Notes under the pieces: model-generated
What the model saw: only the letters and a program-made list of their open reading frames with translations
What the model was told of the DNA's origin: nothing
The model's database searches: none
Source: Burkholderiaceae bacterium
GTDB taxonomy: Bacteria > Pseudomonadota > Gammaproteobacteria > Burkholderiales > Burkholderiaceae
Direction of reading: 5' to 3'
Assembly: GCA_018261955.1 (NCBI GenBank)
Contig: JAGTRK010000005.1
Span: 99,748-137,814, forward strand
DNA length: 38,067 nt
Part shown: positions 17,864 through 25,388 of the stretch, piece by piece
Layout: each line of letters opens with the position of its first letter
How positions within the stretch are numbered: the first letter of the stretch is position 1
Made by a program: the position numbers and the translations under genes

Positions 17864-17910
17864 GATGCCTACGGACTTGATAATACTCTTTTTGGTGATA
17901 AAGACAGTTA

Positions 17911-17916
17911 ATTATA
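17911..17916 (-). promoter_or_regulatory. Candidate -10 box for the hydrogenase operon
   Basis: A perfect TATAAT on the - strand, about 190 bases before the hoxK ATG. No good -35 hexamer lies at the usual distance, which suits an activator-dependent promoter. A TTA-N8-TTA element (17943-17930) sits in the -30 to -50 region, compatible in form with the TNA-N7/8-TNA sites described for CbbR. The region is AT-rich, so this may be chance. No sigma-54 GG-N10-GC pair was found. Confidence 0.35.
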
Positions 17917-17975
17917 TTTACGAGGTTATTAAGAAAAAGTTAACACACAATATGACAATGGATGTTTTATTTAAT

Positions 17976-18962
17976 TTATTGTGGATGAAGTTCGGCTTTT
18001 GCGGTTTCAATCAATTGTGCTGAATGCTCGGCAAATTTATACTGGGAAAACACCGCATCGTTGGCAAAATAGGCTTCGCCTTGTTCCAATAAATAATAGC
18101 GCAGGGCTTCTGCTGCCAAGGACAAGACTTTTGACTGTAAATGCACCACATGCCAAGTGCGCATGATGGGTAGATGCTCCATATCAACGATGGTGAGCAG
18201 ATTGTTTTGCAATTCTAAACCGATGGTGTGTAAGGACATAATGCTCATGCCCATGCCTGCTATGACCGCCTGTTTGATGGTTTCGTTGTTGGGGATTTCC
18301 ATGGTGATGTGTGGGTTGACAGGATGGGTCGAGAGAAATTGCTCCACCGCACGGCGGCAACCTGAGCCTATTTCACGGATGATGAAATCCTCGCCCTCCA
18401 ATGCTGATACGGGTAATCTGCCTTGTTGTGCCAAAGGGTGTGAGGGAGAGGCGACCAGAACCAAAGGATGCAAGGCAAATGGCTCGGCGCGTGCGGTCAA
18501 TTCACGTGGTGGACAACCCATGATGGCCAAATCCACTTTGTGCTCTTGCAAGGCTTTGAGCAGCCCTTCGCGGTTTGACAAAAAAAGTGAAATATCAATT
18601 TTTGGATGTTCAGCGCGAAATGTCGACAAAATGTGCGGAACAAAGTATTTGGCTGTTCCCACCAAGCCGATGGTCAAACGCCCACCTTCGATGCGATTAA
18701 TGCGTGAGAACACATCCTGTGCTTCGCGCAACACCGACATCATACGTTGCGAATAGACCAGCATATATTCGCCCGCAGTGGTCAACGAAATGTGTTTGCC
18801 TTTGCGCTCAAACAAAGGCATGCCGATATCGTCTTCTAACTGCTTGATTTGTAAGGAGACCGCCGCTGCGGTTAGATTCAACGCCTGCGCGGCACGATGA
18901 AAATGCAAATGCTCCGCCACGCTAATGAATGTGCGAACTTGCCTAAGTGTGAGGTTTCTCAT
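17976..18962 (-). CDS. LysR-type regulator, CbbR-like
   Basis: A 328-residue LysR-family activator: winged helix-turn-helix at residues 1-60 (LRQVRTFISVAEHLHFHRAAQALNL in pieces) and a substrate-binding domain from about 90. It fits the CbbR branch rather than the family at large, from GLVGTAKYFVPHIL, the DLAIMGCPPRE segment, IREIGSGCRRAVEQF and NNETIKQAVIAGMGMSIMSLHT. CbbR proteins control Calvin cycle genes and respond to metabolites such as PEP or NADPH. No Calvin genes are in the window; the gene reads toward hoxK on the same strand, so hydrogenase control is a plausible inference. The C-terminal tail past residue 300 is longer than usual. Confidence 0.85.
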   Translation of the reverse strand: MRNLTLRQVRTFISVAEHLHFHRAAQALNLTAAAVSLQIKQLEDDIGMPLFERKGKHISLTTAGEYMLVYSQRMMSVLREAQDVFSRINRIEGGRLTIGLVGTAKYFVPHILSTFRAEHPKIDISLFLSNREGLLKALQEHKVDLAIMGCPPRELTARAEPFALHPLVLVASPSHPLAQQGRLPVSALEGEDFIIREIGSGCRRAVEQFLSTHPVNPHITMEIPNNETIKQAVIAGMGMSIMSLHTIGLELQNNLLTIVDMEHLPIMRTWHVVHLQSKVLSLAAEALRYYLLEQGEAYFANDAVFSQYKFAEHSAQLIETAKAELHPQ

Positions 18963-19088
18963 GGGGTCTCAGTTGAATGGTCACAACAGTTTGAATAAGA
19001 ATATTGTTGATAATAACCCAATTGTCATTTTTCCGAGTGTTGTATTGCATACTTGTCGTGCAACGAATATTCCTGAACCGTAATGTGA

Positions 19089-19910
19089 TTATGTGCGTAC
19101 CACGCGCCACCATTTACGCAAAGGTGCAATGCTAACCAAACCTTTAAACAACTCCTGTGGTTCAGCCTGAATGACGCGCAATAAATCCATGCGCAGTTGC
19201 ATCAACACGTGCCAACTGCGCACAGGGTCGGTTTGATCGTCGTCCAACAATGCGTATTGTTCATGGTATTCGTTGCATTCAGCATTGGCTTGCGAAATAA
19301 TTTTTTGAACCAATGGTGCCAATTGCTGCGCGCGCTGCTCTGCTGGCAGGTCGGTTTTTAACAAAATATGCGCGGGCACATCGCATTCTTTGAGCCATTG
19401 CATCGGTATCCACACGCGCTCGTTCGACAAATTGTGCCCCAAGTGACGCAACTGGTCTATCCACCACAAAGCGCGTCCTGCAGATTGTGTGTACGACACA
19501 GGTACTTCTGCGCCGCACATCAGTAGCCAAATATTCGCCAGTTGTCCACCGATGGCATCAATGGTTGGCTGGAGTTGTTCTAAATTTTCCACGCGATTCA
19601 GATGATGCCAGTGCATGTGCCCATGCAGGAGGTGCTGCAAAGCTTGGGCACATTCAGGTCGCCACAGTTCGGATTGCATGGCGCGTAAGGCAGGGTGGCT
19701 GGTTTTCGCGCTTTGACAGGCTTCCAATTCATGGTGCCACCAATTGAGTGTGGTCACCGCTTGGTGGTTGTCTTTAGAATTGGCGACATCACACCATTTA
19801 CGATGCACCGCGTATAAACCCGATAGGCGCAAGCGCGCAGGCTCAGGTGCACTGCCGATGGCGTAATACACACTGCTGGCGCGATGGGGTTGGGGTTCTA
19901 TGTCGTTCAT
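19089..19910 (-). CDS. Squalene/phytoene synthase-fold protein lacking catalytic aspartates
   Basis: A 273-residue protein that aligns with squalene/phytoene synthases: SSVYYAIGSAPEPARLRLSG and GLYAVHR at the N-terminus, LNWWHHEL, and RVWIPMQWL. The two Asp-rich motifs that bind diphosphate through magnesium are missing: the first reads RKWCDVANSK (residues 37-46) instead of a DxxxD/E pattern, and the second reads RHLGHNLSNER instead of RDxxED. Catalysis as a prenyl synthase is therefore unlikely. It resembles the non-catalytic branch containing NDUFAF6, an assembly factor for respiratory complex I, but a link here is inference. It overlaps the end of rluE by ATGA at 19907-19910, so the two are coupled. 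Confidence 0.7.
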   Translation of the reverse strand: MNDIEPQPHRASSVYYAIGSAPEPARLRLSGLYAVHRKWCDVANSKDNHQAVTTLNWWHHELEACQSAKTSHPALRAMQSELWRPECAQALQHLLHGHMHWHHLNRVENLEQLQPTIDAIGGQLANIWLLMCGAEVPVSYTQSAGRALWWIDQLRHLGHNLSNERVWIPMQWLKECDVPAHILLKTDLPAEQRAQQLAPLVQKIISQANAECNEYHEQYALLDDDQTDPVRSWHVLMQLRMDLLRVIQAEPQELFKGLVSIAPLRKWWRVVRT

Positions 19911-20542
19911 CGTGGGCGTCTTTTATTGGAAAATGTTCGTGGGTATTTTACCTTCATCTGCTGTGATTGGGGTGGTTGTGGCGAAGGTTTGTCATCAATA
20001 TACAGCCAATGCCCCAATTCAAGTAGAGTTTGTGAAGGCGTTGACCACAGACTATAGTCGCCCACCTGTGTGCGAATCAGTCGCAAAGTGGGTAGCCCAA
20101 CCGCAGCGGTCATGCGCCGCACTTGGCGGTTGCGCCCTTCAGTCAGGGTGATTTGTAGCCAATGGGTGGGGATGGCTTTGCGTTCGCGTATCGGCGGGGT
20201 GCGCGCCCACAACCATTCGGGTTCAGAGATGAGTTCAACCGAGCAGGGTGCGGTCATGCCATCGTTGAGGAGCACACCTTGGCGCAGTTGTGCGCACACA
20301 TCCTCAGAGGGCTCGCCCTCGACTTGCACGCAATAGATTTTCGGTTTTTTGTGTAGTGGATGGGCGATTTGGTGCTGGAGTTGACCATCGTCCGTGAGCA
20401 CAACCAAACCTTCAGAATCAGTGTCCAAACGACCTGCTGGATACACTGCGGGCACATCCACATGGTTTGCTAAAGTGGGGTGCTTTTCGTGTGGTGAAAA
20501 TTGGCAAATCACGCCAAAAGGTTTATTTAACAGCAATAGCAT
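19907..20542 (-). CDS. rluE: 23S rRNA pseudouridine synthase RluE (RsuA family)
   Basis: RsuA/RluE-type pseudouridine synthase; RluE modifies U2457 of 23S rRNA in E. coli. The catalytic motif is GRLDTDSEGLVVLTDDG, followed by TPPIRERKAIPTHWL and the RNA-binding EGRNRQVRRMTAAVG-PTLRLIR region, matching RluE more closely than RsuA or RluB. There is no S4 domain, as expected for RluE. It is 211 residues from the ATG at 20542 (MLLLLNKPFG); an ATG at 20572 adds ten residues. Neither has a strong ribosome site. The basic C-terminus (KYPRTFSNKRRPR) is a small extension. Confidence 0.9.
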   Translation of the reverse strand: MLLLLNKPFGVICQFSPHEKHPTLANHVDVPAVYPAGRLDTDSEGLVVLTDDGQLQHQIAHPLHKKPKIYCVQVEGEPSEDVCAQLRQGVLLNDGMTAPCSVELISEPEWLWARTPPIRERKAIPTHWLQITLTEGRNRQVRRMTAAVGLPTLRLIRTQVGDYSLWSTPSQTLLELGHWLYIDDKPSPQPPQSQQMKVKYPRTFSNKRRPR

Positions 20543-20620
20543 ACAAATGGCTTTCAATTGGAGCAAAATCATTTAAAACATCAGATGCACCTAATCAGTG
20601 GCAAAAATTTATTGATGTTT

Positions 20621-20639
20621 TGCACCCAAATGGGGTGCA
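20621..20639. promoter_or_regulatory. Palindrome overlapping the icd -35 region
   Basis: TGCACCC-AAATG-GGGTGCA, seven-base arms, ends 19 bases before the candidate icd -10 box and so covers the -35 position. A half-site GATGCACC occurs about 35 bases further upstream. It could be an activator or repressor site. No T-run follows on the + strand, so a terminator is unlikely. Confidence 0.45.
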
Positions 20640-20657
20640 TCCTCAAAAAAAATCAGG

Positions 20658-20663
20658 CATAAT
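20658..20663 (+). promoter_or_regulatory. Candidate icd -10 box
   Basis: CATAAT, within GGCATAATGCGG, lies 120 bases upstream of the icd start. No -35 consensus is visible at 17 bases; the palindrome at 20621-20639 occupies that position instead, consistent with a regulated promoter. Confidence 0.45.
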
Positions 20664-20675
20664 GCGGTCTGCATC

Positions 20676-20691
20676 AGTCTTATACAAGACT
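20676..20691. promoter_or_regulatory. Operator-like palindrome just downstream of the icd -10 box
   Basis: AGTCTT-ATAC-AAGACT, a perfect palindrome with six-base arms, begins 12 bases after the -10 box, overlapping the expected transcription start. That is the classic place for a repressor. The core CTTATACAAG resembles GntR-family type sites; whether it is shared with other TCA cycle genes of this genome cannot be seen here. Confidence 0.5.
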
Positions 20692-20783
20692 TAAAACTTC
20701 GACAGTGTTCACCCCTCAAAAAGCGGTCAAAACACCATTGAATTCCAAAGGATGTCATCCATCATCAACCAACAGGAGCAGTT

Positions 20784-22031
20784 ATGTACCAGCACGTTCA
20801 AATTCCCGCAGGTGGCGAAAAAATTACAGTCAACGCAGATTTCAGTTTAAATGTACCCAATAACCCAATTATCCCTTATATCGAAGGCGACGGTACGGGT
20901 TTTGATATTACCCCTGTGATGCTCAAAGTGGTGGATGCAGCCGTGGCAAAAGCCTATAACGGCGAGCGCAAAATTCACTGGATGGAAATTTTTGCGGGTG
21001 AAAAATCAACCAAATTATACGGTCCTGATGTGTGGTTGCCTGCTGAGACTATGGAAATTTTACGTGATTACGTGGTGTCCATCAAAGGTCCATTGACCAC
21101 ACCAATCGGTGGTGGTATTCGTTCTTTGAACGTGGCTTTGCGTCAAGAACTCGACTTGTACGTGTGTTTGCGCCCTGTGCAATATTTTACGGGCGTGCCT
21201 TCGCCTGTGAAACACCCAGAAAAAATCGATATGGTGATTTTCCGTGAAAACTCTGAAGACATCTACGCAGGTGTGGAATGGGAAGCCAAATCTGAAAAAG
21301 CGCAAAAAGTGATTAAATTCTTGCTCGAAGAGATGGGCGTGACCAAAATCCGCTTCCCAGAAACTTCAGGTATTGGCGTTAAACCTGTGTCGATCGAAGG
21401 CACGACGCGTTTGATGCGTAAAGCGATTCAATACGCGATTGACAACAAGCGCTCATCGGTGACGATTGTCCACAAAGGCAATATCATGAAATTCACCGAA
21501 GGCTTGTTCGCAAAAACTGCGTACGAAGTGGCAGAGCAAGAATTCGGTGCTGAATATTTGGACGGCGGTCCTTGGATGGTCATCAAAGCACCGCACGGTG
21601 AAATCGTGATTAAAGATTCGATTGCCGACGCGTTCTTGCAACAAATCCTCTTGCGTCCAAACGAGTATGATGTGATTGCGACTTTGAACTTGAACGGCGA
21701 TTACATCTCTGACGCATTGGCGGCGCAAGTTGGCGGTATCGGTATCGCTCCAGGTGCAAATTTGTCAGATACTGTGGCGATGTTCGAAGCAACGCACGGC
21801 ACTGCGCCTAAATATGCAGGTAAAGACTATGTGAACCCAGGTTCAGAAATCTTGTCGGCGGAAATGATGTTGCGCCACATGGGTTGGGTGGAAGCAGCGG
21901 ACTTGATTTTGGCGAGTATGGCCAAATCCATTGATGCGAAAAAAGTCACTTATGACTTTGCGCGTTTAATGGAAGGTGCGACTCAAGTGTCTTGCTCACA
22001 ATTTGGTCAAGAAATGATTAGCAATATGTAA
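20784..22031 (+). CDS. icd: Isocitrate dehydrogenase (NADP+)
   Basis: TCA cycle enzyme oxidising isocitrate to 2-oxoglutarate and CO2 with NADP+. The 415 residues equal the E. coli-type dimeric enzyme (416). Signatures: PYIEGDGTG at the N-terminus, [13 protein letters not shown] with Ser114 corresponding to E. coli Ser113 (the AceK phosphorylation site), [10 protein letters not shown], and the coenzyme loop [13 protein letters not shown], whose context fits NADP rather than NAD. A clear AGGAG lies at 20774-20778. It is a single-gene unit, with two palindromes in its promoter and its own strong terminator. Confidence 0.97.
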   Translation: MYQHVQIPAGGEKITVNADFSLNVPNNPIIPYIEGDGTGFDITPVMLKVVDAAVAKAYNGERKIHWMEIFAGEKSTKLYGPDVWLPAETMEILRDYVVSIKGPLTTPIGGGIRSLNVALRQELDLYVCLRPVQYFTGVPSPVKHPEKIDMVIFRENSEDIYAGVEWEAKSEKAQKVIKFLLEEMGVTKIRFPETSGIGVKPVSIEGTTRLMRKAIQYAIDNKRSSVTIVHKGNIMKFTEGLFAKTAYEVAEQEFGAEYLDGGPWMVIKAPHGEIVIKDSIADAFLQQILLRPNEYDVIATLNLNGDYISDALAAQVGGIGIAPGANLSDTVAMFEATHGTAPKYAGKDYVNPGSEILSAEMMLRHMGWVEAADLILASMAKSIDAKKVTYDFARLMEGATQVSCSQFGQEMISNM

Positions 22032-22070
22032 TACTGGCTCGACTGCACAGTTGTATTGTACTTTTAATTG

Positions 22071-22102
22071 AAAAAGGCAGTCTTGTATGGACTGCCTTTT
22101 TT
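22071..22102 (+). terminator. Rho-independent terminator of icd
   Basis: A perfect stem built on GGCAGTC (22076-22082) and GACTGCC (22090-22096) with a seven-base loop, flanked by A5 on the left and T6 on the right. It extends to 12 base pairs and could work in both directions. It lies 40 bases after the icd stop. Confidence 0.93.
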
Positions 22103-22118
22103 CCAATCATTTGCATAC

Positions 22119-23213
22119 ATGACGCAATTTAATCCTCATAACGATCCAGAAACACCCAAAGCCGAAACAGCGAAGCGGTTTCCCACTTCGCCGCGGGTCA
22201 ATTCACGCCGCAACGATGCAAGTTTTTCACCGCCACAACATACCGCCGAACACAGCAAAACACCGACCGATTCACATTCACAAACACACTCGCCACGTAC
22301 TGCTTCACAAAGCCATTACCAGTTAAGCAAACTCAATGTTGCCAACCGTGAAGTGCTCGCATTGACCAAGCGTCAATCCATGTGGCAGGATTTTTACCAT
22401 GCCAGCATGACCAGTCCATGGTGGCGTTTTATCGCATGGTCGGCGATTTTCTTTTTTGGTGTGAACGTTGTTTTTGCATCCATGTATGCGTTCAAACTCG
22501 ACGGTATTTCAAATATCCCCGTAGGTAAACCGTGGTTTGTATTTTTCTTCTCGGTCGAAACCTTCGCCACGGTCGGCTATGGCAATATGCACCCGATTAG
22601 TTTTTACGCACATACCATCGCCATGGTGGAGTCGTTTACGGGATTATTGTTCTCGGCGGTGATTACAGGCTTGGTGTTTGCGCGCTTTGCGCGTCCGAGT
22701 GCGCGAATTATTTTTGCGAAAAATGCCGTGATCGGTCGACACGAAGGGCAAATGATGTGGATGACGCGGGTTGCCAACGAACGCCACAACCACATCAATG
22801 GTGCGCAAGCCAAACTGTGGCTGGTGCGTACAGAAATCAACATGGAAGGACACAGTTTCCGTCGGTTTACCGAATTGACCCTGCGCCATAAATCCAATCC
22901 ATTGTTCGTGCTCAATTGGACAATTATGCACCCGATCAACAAAAGCAGTCCGCTGTACGGCATGACGGCTGAGGATTGGGCGCAGGCAGACTTTTCGTTT
23001 GTCGTCATATTAGAGGGCACGGACGAAACCATTGCGCAAAGCATCAACGCGCGCCACACCTACCACCACAAAGATGTGCGCTGGTATGAACGCTTTGCCG
23101 ACATGACCGAGCGAACGCCAGATGGTAAAACCTTGGTCAACTTTCAGCGCATTCACGATACCTTTGAACAACCTTACGATCCTGAGCATGATGCGCCGAC
23201 TCAAACATCCTAA
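22119..23213 (+). CDS. KirBac-type inward rectifier potassium channel
   Basis: A 364-residue channel of the bacterial Kir family, close to KirBac1.1 of Burkholderia. Order: a polar, Ser/Thr/Pro/His-rich N-terminal tail of about 75 residues, slide helix with MWQDFYH, first membrane helix (about 102-126), pore with filter TVGYG (151-155), second helix (about 164-186, ending GLVFARFARP), then the cytoplasmic immunoglobulin-like domain with LNWTIMHPINKSSPLYG and EGTDETIAQSINARHTY. The residue after GYG is Asn156, where most relatives have Asp. The ATG at 22119 has no clear ribosome site; an upstream in-frame start at 22068 lies inside the icd terminator and was rejected. Confidence 0.92.
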   Translation: MTQFNPHNDPETPKAETAKRFPTSPRVNSRRNDASFSPPQHTAEHSKTPTDSHSQTHSPRTASQSHYQLSKLNVANREVLALTKRQSMWQDFYHASMTSPWWRFIAWSAIFFFGVNVVFASMYAFKLDGISNIPVGKPWFVFFFSVETFATVGYGNMHPISFYAHTIAMVESFTGLLFSAVITGLVFARFARPSARIIFAKNAVIGRHEGQMMWMTRVANERHNHINGAQAKLWLVRTEINMEGHSFRRFTELTLRHKSNPLFVLNWTIMHPINKSSPLYGMTAEDWAQADFSFVVILEGTDETIAQSINARHTYHHKDVRWYERFADMTERTPDGKTLVNFQRIHDTFEQPYDPEHDAPTQTS

Positions 23214-23262
23214 AAACTGAGCGGCAACCCCAAAATTCTCAAATTCACCAAGGAGTACAACC

Positions 23263-23775
23263 ATGAGCACAGCCAAAACCATCGCCACCACCGATTTATG
23301 CGATCAATTTGAAAATGACATCCACGCAGGCTTAATACACATACTACCGCCTGTATTCAAAGCCTATGGTCAAAAGGCGAGTTTTTACGGGCAAGCCGTG
23401 ACTTTCAAAGTGTTTGAAGACAATACCCTGATTAAAAAAGCTTTGGAAAATGACAACGGCGCAGGTAAAGTCATGGTGATTGATGGTGGTGCAAGTGTGC
23501 GTTGCGCACTGGTCGGAGGCAACATCGCTAAGGCAGGCACAAACAATGGTTGGGAAGGCATACTCGTAGACAGTTGCGTGCGCGATACGGGCGAAATCAA
23601 CGAATTAAACATCGGCGTGCGCGCACTGGGCGCAGTGCCACTGCGTTCATTGAAAAAAGGTGCGGGTGAGTGCGACTTGGGCGTGCACATACAGGGTGTG
23701 CGTGTGAACCCAAATGATTGGATTTATGTCGATGCAGATGGTGTCGTCATCAGCCCAAAACCCTTGCACGAATAA
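23263..23775 (+). CDS. rraA: RraA-like / 4-hydroxy-4-methyl-2-oxoglutarate aldolase family protein
   Basis: A 170-residue member of the RraA/MenG-like family. Two roles are known: RraA inhibits RNase E, and related enzymes are class II HMG/CHA aldolases with oxaloacetate decarboxylase activity. The aldolase signature is present: a GG (in VGGNIAKAG) about 20 residues before CVRD, with Arg and Asp for substrate and metal. Sequence alone does not decide between the roles; many Burkholderiales copies are annotated as aldolase. The ATG at 23263 has a good AAGGAG. It stands 49 bases after the potassium channel gene. Confidence 0.85.
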   Translation: MSTAKTIATTDLCDQFENDIHAGLIHILPPVFKAYGQKASFYGQAVTFKVFEDNTLIKKALENDNGAGKVMVIDGGASVRCALVGGNIAKAGTNNGWEGILVDSCVRDTGEINELNIGVRALGAVPLRSLKKGAGECDLGVHIQGVRVNPNDWIYVDADGVVISPKPLHE

Positions 23776-23873
23776 AAAATAGTGGTAACATATTGGTACA
23801 TCGAATTTATTAACAAACGGCTCAATATGCTTGATGCGAAGTTGAGTAATGAGCCCAACATAAGGGGAAAACA

Positions 23874-24095
23874 ATGTTTCCAGAACACCGTGACCTAATC
23901 AGTCGTTTAAAAACCGAAGATGCACATTTTCACAGCTTGTTTGAAAAGCACCACGAAATCGACCACAAAGTTAAAAATATGGAAACCCATGTTATTCCAG
24001 GTACCCACGAAGAAATCGAAGACCTGAAAAAAGAAAAATTGCACTTGAAAGACCAACTGTACGCCATCATACTCAAAGCCTCAGGCAAGGCATAA
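23874..24095 (+). CDS. YdcH-like DUF465 protein
   Basis: A 73-residue, highly charged helical protein of the DUF465/YdcH family, whose function is not established. It begins MFPEHRDLISRLKTEDAHF and contains the family core FHSLFEKHHEIDHKV and LKKEKLHLKDQL, suggesting a helical hairpin or coiled coil. It has an AGGGGA ribosome site and its own terminator 30 bases downstream, so it is probably expressed alone. Confidence 0.88.
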   Translation: MFPEHRDLISRLKTEDAHFHSLFEKHHEIDHKVKNMETHVIPGTHEEIEDLKKEKLHLKDQLYAIILKASGKA

Positions 24096-24124
24096 CTGCA
24101 GACAGCACAAAGACATTGAGTCAG

Positions 24125-24149
24125 GGGTTTGAGTCATCAAACCCTTTTT
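24125..24149 (+). terminator. Rho-independent terminator of the DUF465 gene
   Basis: A perfect eight-base stem GGGTTTGA / TCAAACCC (24125-24132, 24137-24144) with a GTCA loop is followed by five T. Confidence 0.9.
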
Positions 24150-24197
24150 ATATTTGAGCCTCATTGCGAGCGAACCCCGCACATAAAGGAGCCCCTC

Positions 24198-24632
24198 ATG
24201 GAATGCGAATTTCCCACCGTCAACTCAAGCAGCGAGGACATCAAACACATCTTTAAAACCGTGAAAACCATCGCCGTGGTGGGATTGTCACCCGATTCGA
24301 GCAAAGACTCCAACCACGTCGCTGAGTATTTACAAAAAGCAGGCTATACAATCATTCCCATTTATCCCAAAAACGAACTGATTTTGGGTGAGCAATCTTA
24401 CCCAAATTTGGCGGATGTGCCCGCTAATATTCAAATCGATATGGTCGATATATTTCGCAAACCCGAAGCCTTGGATGCGATTGCCGACGCGTGCATCGCG
24501 CGCGGCGATGTCAAAGTGTTTTGGGCGCAAAAAGGCATTGTCAACAACGCCGCCGCCGAGCGCGCCCGCGCAGCGGGTATGACCGTGGTGCAAAATAAAT
24601 GCACGATGGTGGAACATCGGATGTTGGGTTAG
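24198..24632 (+). CDS. CoA-binding (YccU-like) protein
   Basis: A 144-residue single-domain protein with the Rossmann-type CoA-binding fold found at the N-terminus of succinyl-CoA synthetase alpha. The motif IAVVGLSPDSSKDSNHVAEY starts the first strand-turn-helix, followed by GYTIIPIYPKN and a WAQKGIVN segment. YccU family members bind CoA in crystals but have no assigned reaction. The ATG at 24198 was chosen for its AAGGAG at 24186-24191; the longer reading frame runs through the upstream terminator. Confidence 0.88.
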   Translation: MECEFPTVNSSSEDIKHIFKTVKTIAVVGLSPDSSKDSNHVAEYLQKAGYTIIPIYPKNELILGEQSYPNLADVPANIQIDMVDIFRKPEALDAIADACIARGDVKVFWAQKGIVNNAAAERARAAGMTVVQNKCTMVEHRMLG

Positions 24633-24715
24633 GTGATTATTTATGTATGTATGATGCAATTTCCCTTAATACCTCATCGCTAGTTCTACTATGTATTAAT
24701 TAAAATGGAAAAACT

Positions 24716-25165
24716 ATGAATAATTTTTCTAATTGGATTGCAGTGGCTTCTTTTGTTATATCCCTAGTTGCGGTGCTTTTTTCTTATTTTTCTTTGCGAA
24801 CCCAAGTGTCAATTTCCAAAAATACTGCTTTTTTTACTCAAAAAATGACAACTGAATCGTTAATTCTGAAACATGAGGAATTATTGCAGTTACACGGTGT
24901 TGATGAAGGCAAACTAAAAAAGTATGGTGTCAGTAGTGAAGAATTGATTTATTTAATCCAGTCGTTTAGTGCAGCAGAGTTGTATTATCAAATTTCAAAA
25001 AAAACAAAAGCCGAAGACTTGTCAGAATATAGAAAAAATTTACTCAAGCATCCTAAAGTTAGGATTATTTGGAATGAGTTCATCAAGGGGCATTTTTTGT
25101 CAGAAAGTGATTTTACTCGAGCAATTGATACTTTTATACGTTCACAATATAACACTCGACACTGA
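24716..25165 (+). CDS. Hypothetical protein with one N-terminal membrane helix
   Basis: A 149-residue protein I do not recognise with confidence. One hydrophobic helix (about residues 7-28, WIAVASFVISLVAVLFSYF) is followed by a cytoplasmic helical domain with HEELLQLHGVDEGKL, a sequence around YLIQSFSAAELYYQI and a tail of WNEFIKGHF and AIDTFI. This looks like a small family of bacterial proteins with a membrane anchor and a helical bundle seen in accessory regions. Coding sequence is clearly more AT-rich than neighbours, with different codon use (many TTA, AAA, ATT), suggesting acquisition. A large inverted repeat follows 57 bases later. Function unknown. Confidence 0.7.
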   Translation: MNNFSNWIAVASFVISLVAVLFSYFSLRTQVSISKNTAFFTQKMTTESLILKHEELLQLHGVDEGKLKKYGVSSEELIYLIQSFSAAELYYQISKKTKAEDLSEYRKNLLKHPKVRIIWNEFIKGHFLSESDFTRAIDTFIRSQYNTRH

Positions 25166-25222
25166 ATACACGACAAGTATCATAATGAGTTGATATTAGT
25201 GATTGCACTATAACGCAAATTC

Positions 25223-25334
25223 GTAGGGCGCAATAAGTGTTTTTTACGCATTGCGCCGCATGTATTTAAACAAAACATCAAGCCAATTTAGGCACATACG
25301 GCGCAATGCGCAAACATCGTTTATTGCGCCCTAC
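25223..25334. repeat. 112-bp inverted repeat (MITE-like)
   Basis: Two 41-base arms, 25223-25263 and 25294-25334, are inverted copies matching at 35 of 41 positions, around a 30-base centre. The ends are GTAGGGCGCAATAA and TTATTGCGCCCTAC, and inner blocks CGCATTGCGCC are also shared. No open reading frame of its own is evident. It lies between the AT-rich hypothetical gene and the purM terminator. The form fits a miniature inverted-repeat element or a dispersed palindromic repeat; no clear target duplication was found. Confidence 0.75.
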
Positions 25335-25335
25335 A

Positions 25336-25366
25336 AAAAAGCGGATTCAAATCGAATCCGCTTTTT
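25336..25366 (-). terminator. Terminator at the 3' end of purM (bidirectional)
   Basis: A perfect stem GCGGATTC / GAATCCGC (25341-25348, 25354-25361) with loop AAATC is flanked by A5 and T5, so it can stop transcription from either side: purM from the right and the hypothetical gene from the left. It is 22 bases after the purM stop on the - strand. Confidence 0.92.
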
Positions 25367-25388
25367 CATTAAACCAATTCAAAACGAT

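Noticed and set aside
17722..17975. A sigma-54 promoter for the hydrogenase operon
   Set aside because: The best candidate (TGGCGATAAAATCATGC) has 12 rather than 10 bases between GG and GC. No proper -24/-12 pair was found.
18157..18756. A 199-codon + strand frame inside the CbbR-like gene
   Set aside because: Antisense shadow; composition is Ser/Arg/Met-rich without any motif.
22068..22118. Longer start for the potassium channel
   Set aside because: The extra codons lie on the 3' half of the icd terminator stem-loop, so the first 17 residues would be encoded by the terminator.
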